A DNA stretch of 64,000 nucleotides, taken from positions 124,001-188,000 of the forward strand of contig JBQTIY010000009.1 in assembly GCA_052387675.1 (NCBI GenBank), given 5' to 3'. Made by a program: the position numbers and the translations under genes. The notes below the pieces were generated by a model. That model saw only the letters and a list, made by a program, of their open reading frames with translations, ran no database searches and was not told where the DNA came from. This document shows, piece by piece, positions 40,284-49,909 of this stretch (positions within the stretch are counted from its first letter, which is position 1; every line of letters starts with the position of its first letter). Source of the DNA: JBQTIY01 sp052387675 (GTDB lineage Bacteria; Planctomycetota; B15-G4).

Positions 40284-42307
40284 GCGCGCACCGCCGCGCG
40301 CCCGCCGTGCAACAGAAAGCGCGAGGCTTCGAGATAGCCGCGGCACAGGCGCGTCAGGCGTGCCGCATCGCTCGGGTAGCGGCTGCTCACGTCGTCGCAG
40401 GGCTGCTCCGAGCGGTAGCGGTAAAGGGCCGTGCTGCCCGAGGGTTGCAAGCAGAGGAAGAACTCGTTGCTCACCAAACCGAGCCGCGGCACGGCGCGCA
40501 CGAAGGCCAGCCGCTCGCCGCCGGCTTCGAAGATGTCGCGGCCCAGCGTGGCGTTCTCATAGGGCAGTCCCGCCAGGCTGGCTGCGGTGGGCAGCACGTC
40601 GAGCGAACTCGCCACGGCCTCGATCTCGCGGGCGGGGCCCAGCAGCGCCGGAGCATGAATCACCATGGGCGTGTGCACGTGCGTCAGGCCGAGCCGCTCC
40701 CAAGGGATGTCGTGCGGCGCCGCCGCCCCATGGTCACCGATGGTGAAGAAGATCGTGTTGCGATACCAGTCCTGGCGCTTGGCGGCCTCGAAAAAGGCGC
40801 CGATGGAATGGTCCATGAAGCGGAAGGAATTGAACTCGGCCAGCGAGTCGAAGCCGTTGGCGTGCAGCTCGGGCGTGGGGACGTCGCGCAACTGAAAGCC
40901 GCGGTTGTCCTCGGGGATCGTCCAAGGCCGGTGGTTGCCCGAAGTGTGCAAAAAAGCCACGAAAGGGCGGCTGCGCTTGCTGAAGGCCTCGCCCGCCTCC
41001 AAGAGCAGATGCAGATCGGAGACGCCCCAGCCATCCACCGCCGGCGCGACGAAGGACTTCTCCTCGAACAGCTCCATGTCCGAGATGTTGTGCGAGAGCA
41101 CACCGCGGATATTGCCCCAGCTCGCGCTGCCGCCGATGAAATACATCTTGTCGTAGCCGGTGAAGGCGTTCACCAGCGTGTGCTGCTTCACGACCATGGG
41201 GTTGCGCGAGGCCGAGTGCACCGGATTAACGTCGGGGATGCCGGTGAGCAGCGTGAAGATCGCGCGCGCCGTGGGCGAGCTGAAGGCGAAGAAGTTCCGG
41301 AAGAGCAGCGAGTCCCGGGCCAGGGCGTCGAAGTGGGGCGTGGGCGAGAGACGGTTGCCGAAGGCGCCGATTTTGTAGCCGGCGTGCGACTCCAGGACGA
41401 TCACCACGATGTTCGGCGGGCGGCCCGCTGCACTGCCGAGTGCGCTGTTCGTCGCGCTGCCGGGAGCACCGACCAGCGCGCGAGGCCCGTCGGCAGGCTC
41501 GCGCGGCCGGGCCGGCACGCGGCGCGTGAGATCCAGCGTCTGCGTGTCGGGCTGCGCCACGCCCAGGACCGCGGCCAGCTCGCTGTAATGCTCGCGCAGT
41601 GCGGCCGGGTTGGCCCGCGCATGCCGGTTGGGCCAAGTGGACTGCAGGAAGAGCACCGGATTGAGTCCGAGTGCCGCCACGAAGGGACTTGTGCTGAAGA
41701 AAGCATCGCTCCAGCGCAGCGGGAACTTCGTGGCGCGGCCATGCAGGCCGGCGATGACCAGCAGCCCCGTGACCAGCCACCACGGCCAGACGGCGCCCGC
41801 GGGATCCGGCGCGGCCCGCGCCGCGCCGAGTGCCGCCCAGCAGGTCCAGCCATAGGCGGCCAGCGCGGCCAGAAAGACCAGCGCGCCGCGCAGCAGGGGG
41901 AAGCTCTCCCAGGCCGTGCGCAGCGCGATCGACGGCACCTCGATGTTCTCCACCACGGTGGCGTTCAGCCGGCAGTGCAGATAGCTGTAGTGGGCCACAT
42001 CGACGAGATAGATGAGCGTGACCGCGAACCAGGCCGCCAGCAGCAGAGCCCACCACACAGTGCCGGCCGCCGCGGAGGCACTGGCGCCCACGACAGGCAG
42101 CCAGCCCAGCACGAGCAGCGGCAGCGCCAGCAGAAGTGCGAGGCGCAGATCGAGACGCAGGCCGATGCCCAGCGCCTTGAGGAGTTCAGCGCGCCCGGCG
42201 CCCGGTCCCGTGCTGCGAAAGCCCGCGAAGAAGGCGGCTCGATAAGCCGCCAACCAGCCCAGGTTGAGGAGCGCAACGCTCCAAAACGCGAGCAAAGCTC
42301 GGCTCAC
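40280..42307 (-). CDS. LTA synthase/phosphoethanolamine transferase-like membrane sulfatase-fold enzyme
   Basis: The 675-residue protein has five membrane helices in the first 200 residues. An alkaline-phosphatase-superfamily catalytic domain follows from about residue 305: NIVVIVLESHAG (first metal-ligand Glu), FSSPTARAIFTLLTG (nucleophile Thr), and FTIGDHGAAAPHD with HVHTP (metal ligands). This layout is that of LtaS/EptA-type enzymes, which move phosphoglycerol or phosphoethanolamine groups to envelope glycans or lipids. It overlaps the phosphatase downstream and the toroid protein upstream by 4 bases each. Confidence 0.85.
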   Translation of the reverse strand: MSRALLAFWSVALLNLGWLAAYRAAFFAGFRSTGPGAGRAELLKALGIGLRLDLRLALLLALPLLVLGWLPVVGASASAAAGTVWWALLLAAWFAVTLIYLVDVAHYSYLHCRLNATVVENIEVPSIALRTAWESFPLLRGALVFLAALAAYGWTCWAALGAARAAPDPAGAVWPWWLVTGLLVIAGLHGRATKFPLRWSDAFFSTSPFVAALGLNPVLFLQSTWPNRHARANPAALREHYSELAAVLGVAQPDTQTLDLTRRVPARPREPADGPRALVGAPGSATNSALGSAAGRPPNIVVIVLESHAGYKIGAFGNRLSPTPHFDALARDSLLFRNFFAFSSPTARAIFTLLTGIPDVNPVHSASRNPMVVKQHTLVNAFTGYDKMYFIGGSASWGNIRGVLSHNISDMELFEEKSFVAPAVDGWGVSDLHLLLEAGEAFSKRSRPFVAFLHTSGNHRPWTIPEDNRGFQLRDVPTPELHANGFDSLAEFNSFRFMDHSIGAFFEAAKRQDWYRNTIFFTIGDHGAAAPHDIPWERLGLTHVHTPMVIHAPALLGPAREIEAVASSLDVLPTAASLAGLPYENATLGRDIFEAGGERLAFVRAVPRLGLVSNEFFLCLQPSGSTALYRYRSEQPCDDVSSRYPSDAARLTRLCRGYLEASRFLLHGGRAAVRA

Positions 42308-43902
42308 TTGGAGCCGATGACGGTGTCGTAGCGGCTATAGACCTCGAGGGTCAGGCAGAGCAGCGCGGTGGAGTAGACGCGGCCGCCCTCGCTGCCCCAA
42401 GGATCTTCCTGAGGATCCCAGGAGCCGGCGCGCTCACCCACTTTGTGCTGGGTGTCCACGACGGCCGGTTTGATGGTGGTTTCCCACGACTTCCAGGGAT
42501 TTCCGCCGACCTGGTACAGGGCGTAGGTGCCGTAGTACCAGTAGTAGTAGTCACGCCGCCCTTCGAAGCCATCCTTCCAAACGGGCGGCAGCTTGAGCAT
42601 GAGCGCGGCGCCCTTGTCGATGAGTTCCTTGTTGCCCGGGCGCTTCAGCTCCGGGTCGGCGAAGATGCGGCAGAGCACGCCGACCGCCGTCATGGACTCA
42701 GACTGATCGTAGGGCCAGTTCTCGGTCATGAAGCCGTCTTCGCGTGCCGGTCCGCCGCCGCGGCTGTAGTAACCCGTGCGGCCGGTCGCCGGATCCGTCA
42801 TCTCTTCCAGGAAGAGCATCGCGTCTTCCAAGGCGGTCTGGTCGAAGGGCAAGCCGAGCGTGCGGTACTCCTTGGCCATGGTCATCGACATGATGGCCCA
42901 GCCCGTGACCGACATGTCGTTTTCCTTGCCCGGTCCCATCTGGTCGTTGAAGGCCGGGTAGCGCCAAGCCGCATTGGGATTGCGGATCTTGTACATGTGC
43001 TTGAGGGCCTTCTCAGCCGGACCCTTGAACATGCGATGGCCCTTGCTGAGGGCGCAAGCCTCCACGACGGCGAGCGTGGCCAGGAGATGGTCATAGGTGT
43101 GCTGGGGCTTGGTCTCCACGCCGAAGTTGCCGTCCGGCCCCTGGTTGTCGATCAGGTACTTCAGCCCGTTCTTGACCGTGGCCTTGTAGTTGCCGACGGT
43201 GTTGGTATTGCCCGCACCGAGGAAGGCCAGCAGTGCCAGGCTCGTGACGCCCACATCGAACTGCGGGTCGCCCAGGCCATCGCAAGAGGGCACATCGTCA
43301 GGCAGCTTCTCGTCGCGCTGCTTGCCGCACTCGGTGTCGAAGGCTGCGCAGGACCAATGCCCGTCGTCCAGGCTCTGGTGGTTCTTCAGCCACTTGAGCG
43401 CCAGCTCGACGGAGGCGTTCACAGCCTCACCGCCCGGCTTGCCGCCGCCACGCCCGCCGAGCTTGCCGCCACTGCCGCCGATTCCGCCGCCGCCGGTGCC
43501 CAGCACGTCGTTCATGCTGGCATTGTCGAAGTCGCTCACCGGGCCCTGGATGAGATCTTCCATGGGGATGTCTTCGACGTCAGTCGGGTTCTCTGTGATC
43601 GCCGGCTCTTCGACCACTTCCTTGGGCTTCTCCATCTCCGGCGGCGGGGGCGGTGGAGGCGGAGGCGGCAACTCCTCGACCACGTTGCTCTCGGCCTTGA
43701 GCGTGGGGCCCTTCAAATCATCGGGACGCTGGTTGCCGGTGATGAAGACGATGCCCAGCAGGATGTGGATCACCGCGGAGATGACCAAGTACGGCGAGCT
43801 GCGCAACAGATCGCGCAGAGTCTCTTCGAAACTCTTCGGCTCCTGGAAACCCACTTGGTGGGACTTCTGGAACACCAGCTCCGGATAGGCGTTTTCAGCC
43901 AC
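42304..43902 (-). CDS. Membrane-anchored polyproline protein with terpenoid-toroid domain
   Basis: GTG 43902 starts at VAENAYPELVF; an ATG-containing frame to 43977 adds 25 less convincing residues. One membrane helix (about residues 40-56) is followed by a TonB-like segment with ten consecutive prolines, an acidic linker and a glycine-rich stretch. The rest (about 160-532) has a six-helix-barrel pattern: VELALKWLKNHQSLDDGHWS, TSLALLAFLGAGN and LLATLAVVEACAL, typical of the prenyltransferase/squalene-cyclase toroid fold. The cyclase DxDD acid is not clear, so it need not be an enzyme. It overlaps the LTA-like gene by 4 bases. Confidence 0.75.
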   Translation of the reverse strand: MAENAYPELVFQKSHQVGFQEPKSFEETLRDLLRSSPYLVISAVIHILLGIVFITGNQRPDDLKGPTLKAESNVVEELPPPPPPPPPPEMEKPKEVVEEPAITENPTDVEDIPMEDLIQGPVSDFDNASMNDVLGTGGGGIGGSGGKLGGRGGGKPGGEAVNASVELALKWLKNHQSLDDGHWSCAAFDTECGKQRDEKLPDDVPSCDGLGDPQFDVGVTSLALLAFLGAGNTNTVGNYKATVKNGLKYLIDNQGPDGNFGVETKPQHTYDHLLATLAVVEACALSKGHRMFKGPAEKALKHMYKIRNPNAAWRYPAFNDQMGPGKENDMSVTGWAIMSMTMAKEYRTLGLPFDQTALEDAMLFLEEMTDPATGRTGYYSRGGGPAREDGFMTENWPYDQSESMTAVGVLCRIFADPELKRPGNKELIDKGAALMLKLPPVWKDGFEGRRDYYYWYYGTYALYQVGGNPWKSWETTIKPAVVDTQHKVGERAGSWDPQEDPWGSEGGRVYSTALLCLTLEVYSRYDTVIGSK

Positions 43903-44000
43903 GGCCGTCTGCTCTCGAGGGTTCGTTCGGGGGACCCGTCGCGGCTCGGAGCGCACCAACCGTTCCGCACCGACCAAGTCGAGCGATTCTAGGTGTCGCT

Positions 44001-45065
44001 CTAGGGCTTGGCAACAGCCTCGAAGAGGTCACGCGGCCAATAGGTGGACTGCTGGGCCAGTGAGCGGACCAGGTGTTGGCGCGCCTGGGCCAGGTGCTGG
44101 CCCTGAATCTGGTTGCGCAGCCGCTCCTGCCACTCTGAAAAGAGCGCCGCGCGCGCCGGTTCGCGCCGCACGAGCCGCAGAACGGCGGCGCCCTCGTCGG
44201 CGCTGTGCGCCTGCAGGCTCCCTGGCGGCTCCTCGCGCAGGAAGCGAGCGACCTCGGCGGGAAAGACCTCGTCCAGTACCGCCAGAGGGATTTCTCGCTC
44301 CAAAGGCAGGCGGCTGGGCGGCTGGCCGGCCAGCAGGGCGGCCTGCAGTGCCTCCGCCTCGGCAGCATTCAAGCAGGGATGCAGCTCGACGAGCACGCGC
44401 TCCGGCAGGCCGAGTTCCTCGCGGCGAGACTGGAACATCTCCTTGATCTGCGCGGGCGTCACCGCCACGTTGCGCGAGAGCAAGGGGTCGGGCGCGATGG
44501 CCTCACGCAACTCGGCCCGCAAGCCGACGCGGTGCATGAGATAGAGGTCGGCCAGCACCATGCGCCGGGCGAGTTCGCGCTGCCGATCGAGTGTCGTGCC
44601 GTTCTCGGCGGCCAGCGCAACAAAGTCCGGCTTCTCGCCGAAGCGCTGCTCGAGGAAGCCCTCGACGTCTCGGTCGGTGAGTTCGACGCCCAGTCGGCGC
44701 GCCTCGCCGGCCAGCAGCACCTCTTCCGCGATGCGACGTCGCGCTTCCAGCAGCACAAGCTCCAGCGGTGCCTCGGGAGCCTCCTCGGCGAAACGCCGCG
44801 CGACGAGCGCGATGTCTTCATCCGTGATCGAGAGTCCGTTGACTGTGGCCGGGCGCGCCACGCGCGCGGTGGACTCCGTCGGGGCGGCTGAGCCTGCGGG
44901 AGCGGGTGAACTGGCAGGAGCGGGTGAACCGGCAGGAGCGGGTGAACCGGCCTCCTGCGCGGCGGCCGCGCTCGGCCAGAACATGACGGCCGCGACAAGC
45001 CCGACCAGCGCACGGTGGGCGAGGCGGGCCACAGCAAGGGGCGGGGAGGGTGCACGACGTGGCAT
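44001..45065 (-). CDS. SurA/PpiC-like periplasmic chaperone
   Basis: ATG 45065 opens a signal peptide (LAHRALVGLVAAVMFWPSAAAAQ). A linker with three copies of the hexapeptide pattern GSPAPA follows. The main body matches the N-terminal region of SurA-type chaperones: VNGLSITDEDIALVARRF, then LVLLEARRRIAEEVLLAGEARRLGVELTDRDVEGFLEQRF. The canonical parvulin isomerase domain is degenerate, so chaperone function is likelier than isomerisation. The upstream neighbour is divergent. Confidence 0.75.
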   Translation of the reverse strand: MPRRAPSPPLAVARLAHRALVGLVAAVMFWPSAAAAQEAGSPAPAGSPAPASSPAPAGSAAPTESTARVARPATVNGLSITDEDIALVARRFAEEAPEAPLELVLLEARRRIAEEVLLAGEARRLGVELTDRDVEGFLEQRFGEKPDFVALAAENGTTLDRQRELARRMVLADLYLMHRVGLRAELREAIAPDPLLSRNVAVTPAQIKEMFQSRREELGLPERVLVELHPCLNAAEAEALQAALLAGQPPSRLPLEREIPLAVLDEVFPAEVARFLREEPPGSLQAHSADEGAAVLRLVRREPARAALFSEWQERLRNQIQGQHLAQARQHLVRSLAQQSTYWPRDLFEAVAKP

Positions 45066-45117
45066 GAGATGACTCACCGTACCGCACGGCTCAGCGCGAC
45101 CGCTACAATCCGCGCCC

Positions 45118-46644
45118 ATGAGCGGCCGAGTGTGGCGTTGGGCCCGGGCCAGTCTCTTTGCGCTCGCGCCGCTGCTCCTGCTCGTGCTCCTGCTGGAGCT
45201 GGGTCTGTGGGCCGCTGGCCTGGGCAGTCCCGACTCCAGCCTCTCGCTCACGCGCGGTTTTGATCCGCGGGCGCCCTATCTGCTGCCCGTCGCCGATCAG
45301 CCGGGCGCCTACGTCACCCAGATGTTCGAGGGCTCGGCGCCCGAAGTGCACATTCCCCCCAAGGGCGAGCGCCTGCGCGTGCTCATGTTGGGCGGTTCGA
45401 ACACGCAGGGTTTTCCGCGCGCCTGGCTCGAGGAGCAGCTCAACGCACGCGCCCCCGAACCTGGTTTCGAAGTCATCAACTTGGGGCGACAAGGCTACGG
45501 CAGCGAACGCGTGGCCATACTCGCCGCACAGGCCAGCGTGCTCGAGCCGGACGTACTGCTGGTTTATCTGGGGCACAACGAATTCGTTGAGGCGGGTTTC
45601 ATGCTGGAGCTCGTGCGGCAGTGGGGCGATGCGCGCCTCATGCGGCTGGGCGCGGCCCTGGCGCACTTGCGCACGCTCAACGTGCTCACTGGCCTGCTGC
45701 GGTCGCCGGCGCGCGCGCCTGAGCCGCGCAGCAAGCGCAGCGAGGAGTTTCGCGAGCTGCACTATGCCCAGACGCAGGCCTTTTACCGGCAATACCGCGA
45801 ACGCGTGCGGGAGCTGTGTCGCCGTGGGCTGGCCGACGGCGCCGAAGTCGTGCTCAGCACGGTCGTGTGGAACCACTTCGATCCGCCGACGGTGGTGAGC
45901 GTGGATCCGTGGCTCGCTCCGGCGCAGGCCCAGCGCGTCAAGCAGCTCTGCGCCGCGGCGGCGGCGGCGATTCCGGAGCGCTTCGCCAGGGGCGTCATTC
46001 AGCGTGCGCCGCTGGACGAGATCGTGCGCCTGCGTCCCGAAGCTTGGGGCGAGGCCATTGCTCCCGAGGAGCGGAAAGCGCGTCGCGCGCACAGCGCTGC
46101 GCAGCCGGTTCCCAGCCTGCGCGCACTCAGCGGGGCCTTTGCCGGAGGGCCTTTCTGGCTGGACAGCGCACTCTGGACCGAGCCGGTGCACCAGCTCCTC
46201 GCGACCCACGCGGCCTTCTTCGAGCGCAGCTTGCTGCCCGGCGAAGCCGAGGCCCTCTCCGCAGCCATCGCCTCGCTCGAGGAGGCCCTGGCCTTGAGCC
46301 CCGACCATCCGCAGTCGCTCTTTCAGCTCGGCTGGTGCCTCTGGCTCGCCGGCCAGGACGATGCGCGCGCTGCGAGCCTGTTGCGCGAGGCAGCCCGCTT
46401 CGATCGCGCGCCCACGCACGGCAACGATGCGACGAATGACATCCTGCGCGAGATTGCCGCCGAGCTGCCGCGCGTGCACTTCGTCGACACCGAAGCCGCC
46501 GTGAGCGCTTGCCATCCCCAAGGCCTCGTCGGCCTGGAGATCATGCTCGACAACTGCCATCTCCATTCGCCGGCCAGGCCGCTGCTCTTGGAGGGGTCGC
46601 TGCCGGCGCTGCTTGAAGCCGGGCGGCGCGCAGCTCTGCGTTAG
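45118..46644 (+). CDS. Membrane-anchored SGNH/GDSL-type hydrolase
   Basis: The 508-residue protein has one N-terminal membrane helix (residues about 12-33). The SGNH blocks are visible: GGSNTQG at 92-98 (nucleophile Ser94), RQGYGSE (glycine of block II), GHNEF with Asn154, and a late DNCHLHS holding Asp and His of block V. A TPR-like helical segment (FQLGWCLWLAGQDDARAASLLREAARFD) is inserted before block V. Such enzymes remove or transfer acyl groups on envelope polysaccharides or act as esterases. Confidence 0.8.
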   Translation: MSGRVWRWARASLFALAPLLLLVLLLELGLWAAGLGSPDSSLSLTRGFDPRAPYLLPVADQPGAYVTQMFEGSAPEVHIPPKGERLRVLMLGGSNTQGFPRAWLEEQLNARAPEPGFEVINLGRQGYGSERVAILAAQASVLEPDVLLVYLGHNEFVEAGFMLELVRQWGDARLMRLGAALAHLRTLNVLTGLLRSPARAPEPRSKRSEEFRELHYAQTQAFYRQYRERVRELCRRGLADGAEVVLSTVVWNHFDPPTVVSVDPWLAPAQAQRVKQLCAAAAAAIPERFARGVIQRAPLDEIVRLRPEAWGEAIAPEERKARRAHSAAQPVPSLRALSGAFAGGPFWLDSALWTEPVHQLLATHAAFFERSLLPGEAEALSAAIASLEEALALSPDHPQSLFQLGWCLWLAGQDDARAASLLREAARFDRAPTHGNDATNDILREIAAELPRVHFVDTEAAVSACHPQGLVGLEIMLDNCHLHSPARPLLLEGSLPALLEAGRRAALR

Positions 46645-46681
46645 GGGCCCAGCCTTGGGCTCAAGGCCCGCGGCTGAGGCT

Positions 46682-49600
46682 CTAGCGGCGTGAAGGCGCC
46701 GCGGCGCGCGCCGTGCGTGCGGCGCTGGCCTCGAAGCGCTCGAGCAGCCAACGCAGCCGATCGGCCGGCTCACGCACGGCGCTCGGCCAGTTGGTGCGGA
46801 CGCGGCCGGGGCTCACCGAGCCCAGTTCGCGCGCGTCGAAGGGGCCGCGCCGCGCCCAGGCGCGCTCGTCGGCCACGGTGAAAATCACGCCGCCCAGACC
46901 GTCGGCCTGCACCGAGCTGAGGCCGGCGAGGCGCACGAGGCGGCGCAGCCGGAAGAGCTCGATGAGCTGAGCGGCGGGGCGCGGCAGCCGGCCGAAGCGG
47001 TCCTGAAGTTCGGCCTCCAGCGCCTGCAGCCGCTGCGCTCCCGCGGCGGCCAGCCGGCGCAAGAGCGACATGCGCAGGCTTTCTTCGGGCACATAGTCGG
47101 CCGGCAGGAAGGCGGTGAGGCCAAGTTCCACTTCGATTTCGCCCGGCTCTTCCGGCACGCGCTCGCCCTTGGCGGTGAGCACGGCGTTGCGCAGCAGCCG
47201 GCAGTACATGTCGTAACCCACGGCCATGATGTGGCCCGACTGCTCGGCGCCCAGCAGGTTGCCGGCACCGCGCAGCTCGAGGTCGCGCAGCGCAATGGGC
47301 AGGCCGCTGCCCAGGCTGCTGAACTCCTCGATGGCCTTGAGGCGGCGCTGGGCGTCCTCGGCCAGCGGCGGATCGCGCGGCACGAGAAAGTGCGCGTAGG
47401 CCTGCACGTGCTCGCGGCCGACGCGCCCGCGCAACTGGTGCATGTCGGCCAGCCCGAAGTGGTGGCTGTCGGTGACGATGATCGTGTTGGCGCGCGGGAT
47501 GTCGATGCCCGACTCAATGATGGCCGTGCAGACGAGCACGTCGAGCTCGCCGCGGGCGAAGGTCTCGATGACTTCGCGCAGCTCGTCGCTGCCCATCTGG
47601 CCGTGCGCGAGGGCGGTGCGCGCCGTAGGCACCAGCGCGCGGATGCGCGCCAGCACCGTGCCGATGCTCTGCACGCGGTTGTGCAGCACGAAGACCTGCC
47701 CGCCGCGCCCGATCTCGTGCAAGAGCGCCTGGCGCAGCGCGCCGTCCTCGTCGTAACCGACCTTGGTCAGCACCGGCCGGCGCCCCGGCGGCGGTGTCTT
47801 GATCGTGGAGATGTCACGCAGGCCGGACATGGCCATGTGCAGCGTGCGCGGGATAGGCGTGGCCGAGAGCGTGAGCACGTCCACCGTGGCGCGGAGCTGC
47901 TTGAGGCGTTCCTTGTGCGCGACGCCGAAGCGCTGCTCCTCGTCCACGATGGCCAGGCCCATGTCGTGAAAGCGCACGTCCTTGCCCAGCAGCCGGTGCG
48001 TGCCGATGACGATGTCCACTTTGCCGACGGCGAGCTGCTCAAGCACGCGCTGCTGTTCCTTGTCGCCGCGAAAGCGTGAGAGCACTTGCAGGACCACGGC
48101 TTCCTCGGCCATGCGCCGCGAGAAAGTGTCGTAGTGCTGCTCGGCCAGGATCGTGGTGGGCACGAGCACGGCCACTTGCTTGCCGCCGGCCACGGCCTTG
48201 AACGCCGCGCGCACGGCGATCTCGGTCTTGCCGAAGCCCACGTCACCGACGAGCAGGCGGTCCATCGGCCGCTCGCCTTCCATGTCGCGGCGCACTTCAC
48301 TCCAGGCCACGGACTGGTCGGGCGTGTCCTCGTAGGGGAAGGCCGCCTCGAAGCGGCGCTGGAAATCGTCCTCGCCAGGGAACTGGAAGCCGCGCCCGCC
48401 CTGGCGGGCGGCTTGCAGCGCCAGGAGTTCGGCCGCCAAGTCGCGCACCGCGCGCGCGACTTTCTCTTTGCGATTGCGCCAGGTGCGCCCGCCGATGCGA
48501 TCGAGCCGCGGCCCGCGCGCTTCGGCGCCCACGAAGCGCTCCACCAGGTCGATGCGGCTGGCCGGCACGAAGAGGCGCGTCTCCTCGGCAAACTCGAGGA
48601 CCAGGAAGTCCTCCTCGCCTTGCTCGCGGGCGAGCCGCTCCAGGCCCACAAAGCGCGCGACGCCGTGCAACAGGTGCACGACGGCGTCGCCTGGATGGAG
48701 TTCGGCGAGGTTGTCCAGCGCGCGCGTGGCGAGCACACGCCGGGCGCGCGTGCGCCGCACGGGCCGGCGCCCGAGAAGTTCGTGGTGATGCACGAGCACT
48801 GGGCCGGTGCCGGGGAAAGCAAAGCCACGCGAAAGCCGGGCGACGTAGAACTCGACTGGCCCGCTGAGGCGTTCGGCGAGACGCTCGCCTTCGGCCGCCG
48901 TGTCGCCCAGCACGAGCACTTGGCGGCCTTGCTCCTGCCAGGTGGCCAGCACGTCTTCCGCCGGGCGCGGATCGCCGCCGACCGAGCGCAGCGAGAGGTC
49001 GCGTGCCGGATCTCCGAGATCGAGCGGCAAGAGATCGAGGCCCGGGCGCTCGGCGAGGGCGCTGAGCGCGGCCGTGATCTCGCGCGGCGCCAAGCCATGC
49101 TCGAAGGCCACCTCGGCGAGGCGGTCCTTGAGCCGCGGCGGGTCCAGGACGAAGACCGCAGCGTCGCTGGGGAACAGATCCACGAGACGCGCGCCTTTCG
49201 GCGCAGACGGCGCGCCGCCCAGCGGCAGCGTCACCTGGTCGACGCTGGCCACCGAGCACTGCGTCTCCACATCGAAGCGGCGCAGTTCCTCGATCTCGTC
49301 ATCGAGCAGCTCCGCGCGGATCGGGTTCTCGGCGGCCCAGGGGTAGATGTCGAGAATGTCGCCGCGCAGCGACCATTCGCCGGGCGCGGCCACAAGCGGC
49401 ACGCGCTGTAGGCCGGCCGCGGCGAGCTGTTCGAGCAGCGTGGCGCGGTCGGGTCTGTCGCCGCGGCGCAGCGTGAGGCCCTCGCCGCTGGGTTCGGGCA
49501 GGCGCTCAAGCAGCACCGGGCCCGGCACGACGAGCAGACCCGCGCCGGCCTCGGCCAGAAAACTCAGCGCGACGAGACGCTCGGAGCGATTGCCGGCAAG

Positions 49601-49909
49601 TTCAGGGCCATCGGCCAGGCCCTCCTCCTCGACGGGCAGCAGGCGGAGCGGCAATTGCGGGAAGGCCGTGGCGAGATCCAGCAGCAGCGACTCGGCGTCC
49701 TCGGCTGTGGGAGCGAGCGCGACGCTGCGCGTGCGGCCGGTGCTGAGCAGGCCGCACACCAGCGCAGCGGAAGCGCCCCAGGCGCCGCCGAGCGTCGCGC
49801 GCGGCTCGAGCGAGATCTGTGCCAGCGCCGGCAGCCGGCCGAGCGCAGCCACAAGCGTGGCGAGGGGCGTAGCAGGGCCAGGAGTCTGGCCCTCAGCGCG
49901 CCGCGCCAT
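46682..49909 (-). CDS. mfd: Transcription-repair coupling factor
   Basis: The 1075-residue protein displaces stalled RNA polymerase and recruits nucleotide-excision repair. Visible parts in order: the UvrB-homology region, the RNA-polymerase-interaction (CarD-like) domain (HPGDAVVHLLHGVARFVGLERL), the helicase motor with GDVGFGKTEIA, DEEQRFGVAHKERLK, TLSATPIPRTLHMA and GLADMHQLRGRVGR, and the C-terminal TRCF domain (ELGLTAFLPADYVP). Start ATG 49909 lies within the end of the upstream dGTPase-RNase III gene (17-base overlap). Motifs appear intact. Confidence 0.96.
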   Translation of the reverse strand: MARRAEGQTPGPATPLATLVAALGRLPALAQISLEPRATLGGAWGASAALVCGLLSTGRTRSVALAPTAEDAESLLLDLATAFPQLPLRLLPVEEEGLADGPELAGNRSERLVALSFLAEAGAGLLVVPGPVLLERLPEPSGEGLTLRRGDRPDRATLLEQLAAAGLQRVPLVAAPGEWSLRGDILDIYPWAAENPIRAELLDDEIEELRRFDVETQCSVASVDQVTLPLGGAPSAPKGARLVDLFPSDAAVFVLDPPRLKDRLAEVAFEHGLAPREITAALSALAERPGLDLLPLDLGDPARDLSLRSVGGDPRPAEDVLATWQEQGRQVLVLGDTAAEGERLAERLSGPVEFYVARLSRGFAFPGTGPVLVHHHELLGRRPVRRTRARRVLATRALDNLAELHPGDAVVHLLHGVARFVGLERLAREQGEEDFLVLEFAEETRLFVPASRIDLVERFVGAEARGPRLDRIGGRTWRNRKEKVARAVRDLAAELLALQAARQGGRGFQFPGEDDFQRRFEAAFPYEDTPDQSVAWSEVRRDMEGERPMDRLLVGDVGFGKTEIAVRAAFKAVAGGKQVAVLVPTTILAEQHYDTFSRRMAEEAVVLQVLSRFRGDKEQQRVLEQLAVGKVDIVIGTHRLLGKDVRFHDMGLAIVDEEQRFGVAHKERLKQLRATVDVLTLSATPIPRTLHMAMSGLRDISTIKTPPPGRRPVLTKVGYDEDGALRQALLHEIGRGGQVFVLHNRVQSIGTVLARIRALVPTARTALAHGQMGSDELREVIETFARGELDVLVCTAIIESGIDIPRANTIIVTDSHHFGLADMHQLRGRVGREHVQAYAHFLVPRDPPLAEDAQRRLKAIEEFSSLGSGLPIALRDLELRGAGNLLGAEQSGHIMAVGYDMYCRLLRNAVLTAKGERVPEEPGEIEVELGLTAFLPADYVPEESLRMSLLRRLAAAGAQRLQALEAELQDRFGRLPRPAAQLIELFRLRRLVRLAGLSSVQADGLGGVIFTVADERAWARRGPFDARELGSVSPGRVRTNWPSAVREPADRLRWLLERFEASAARTARAAAPSRR

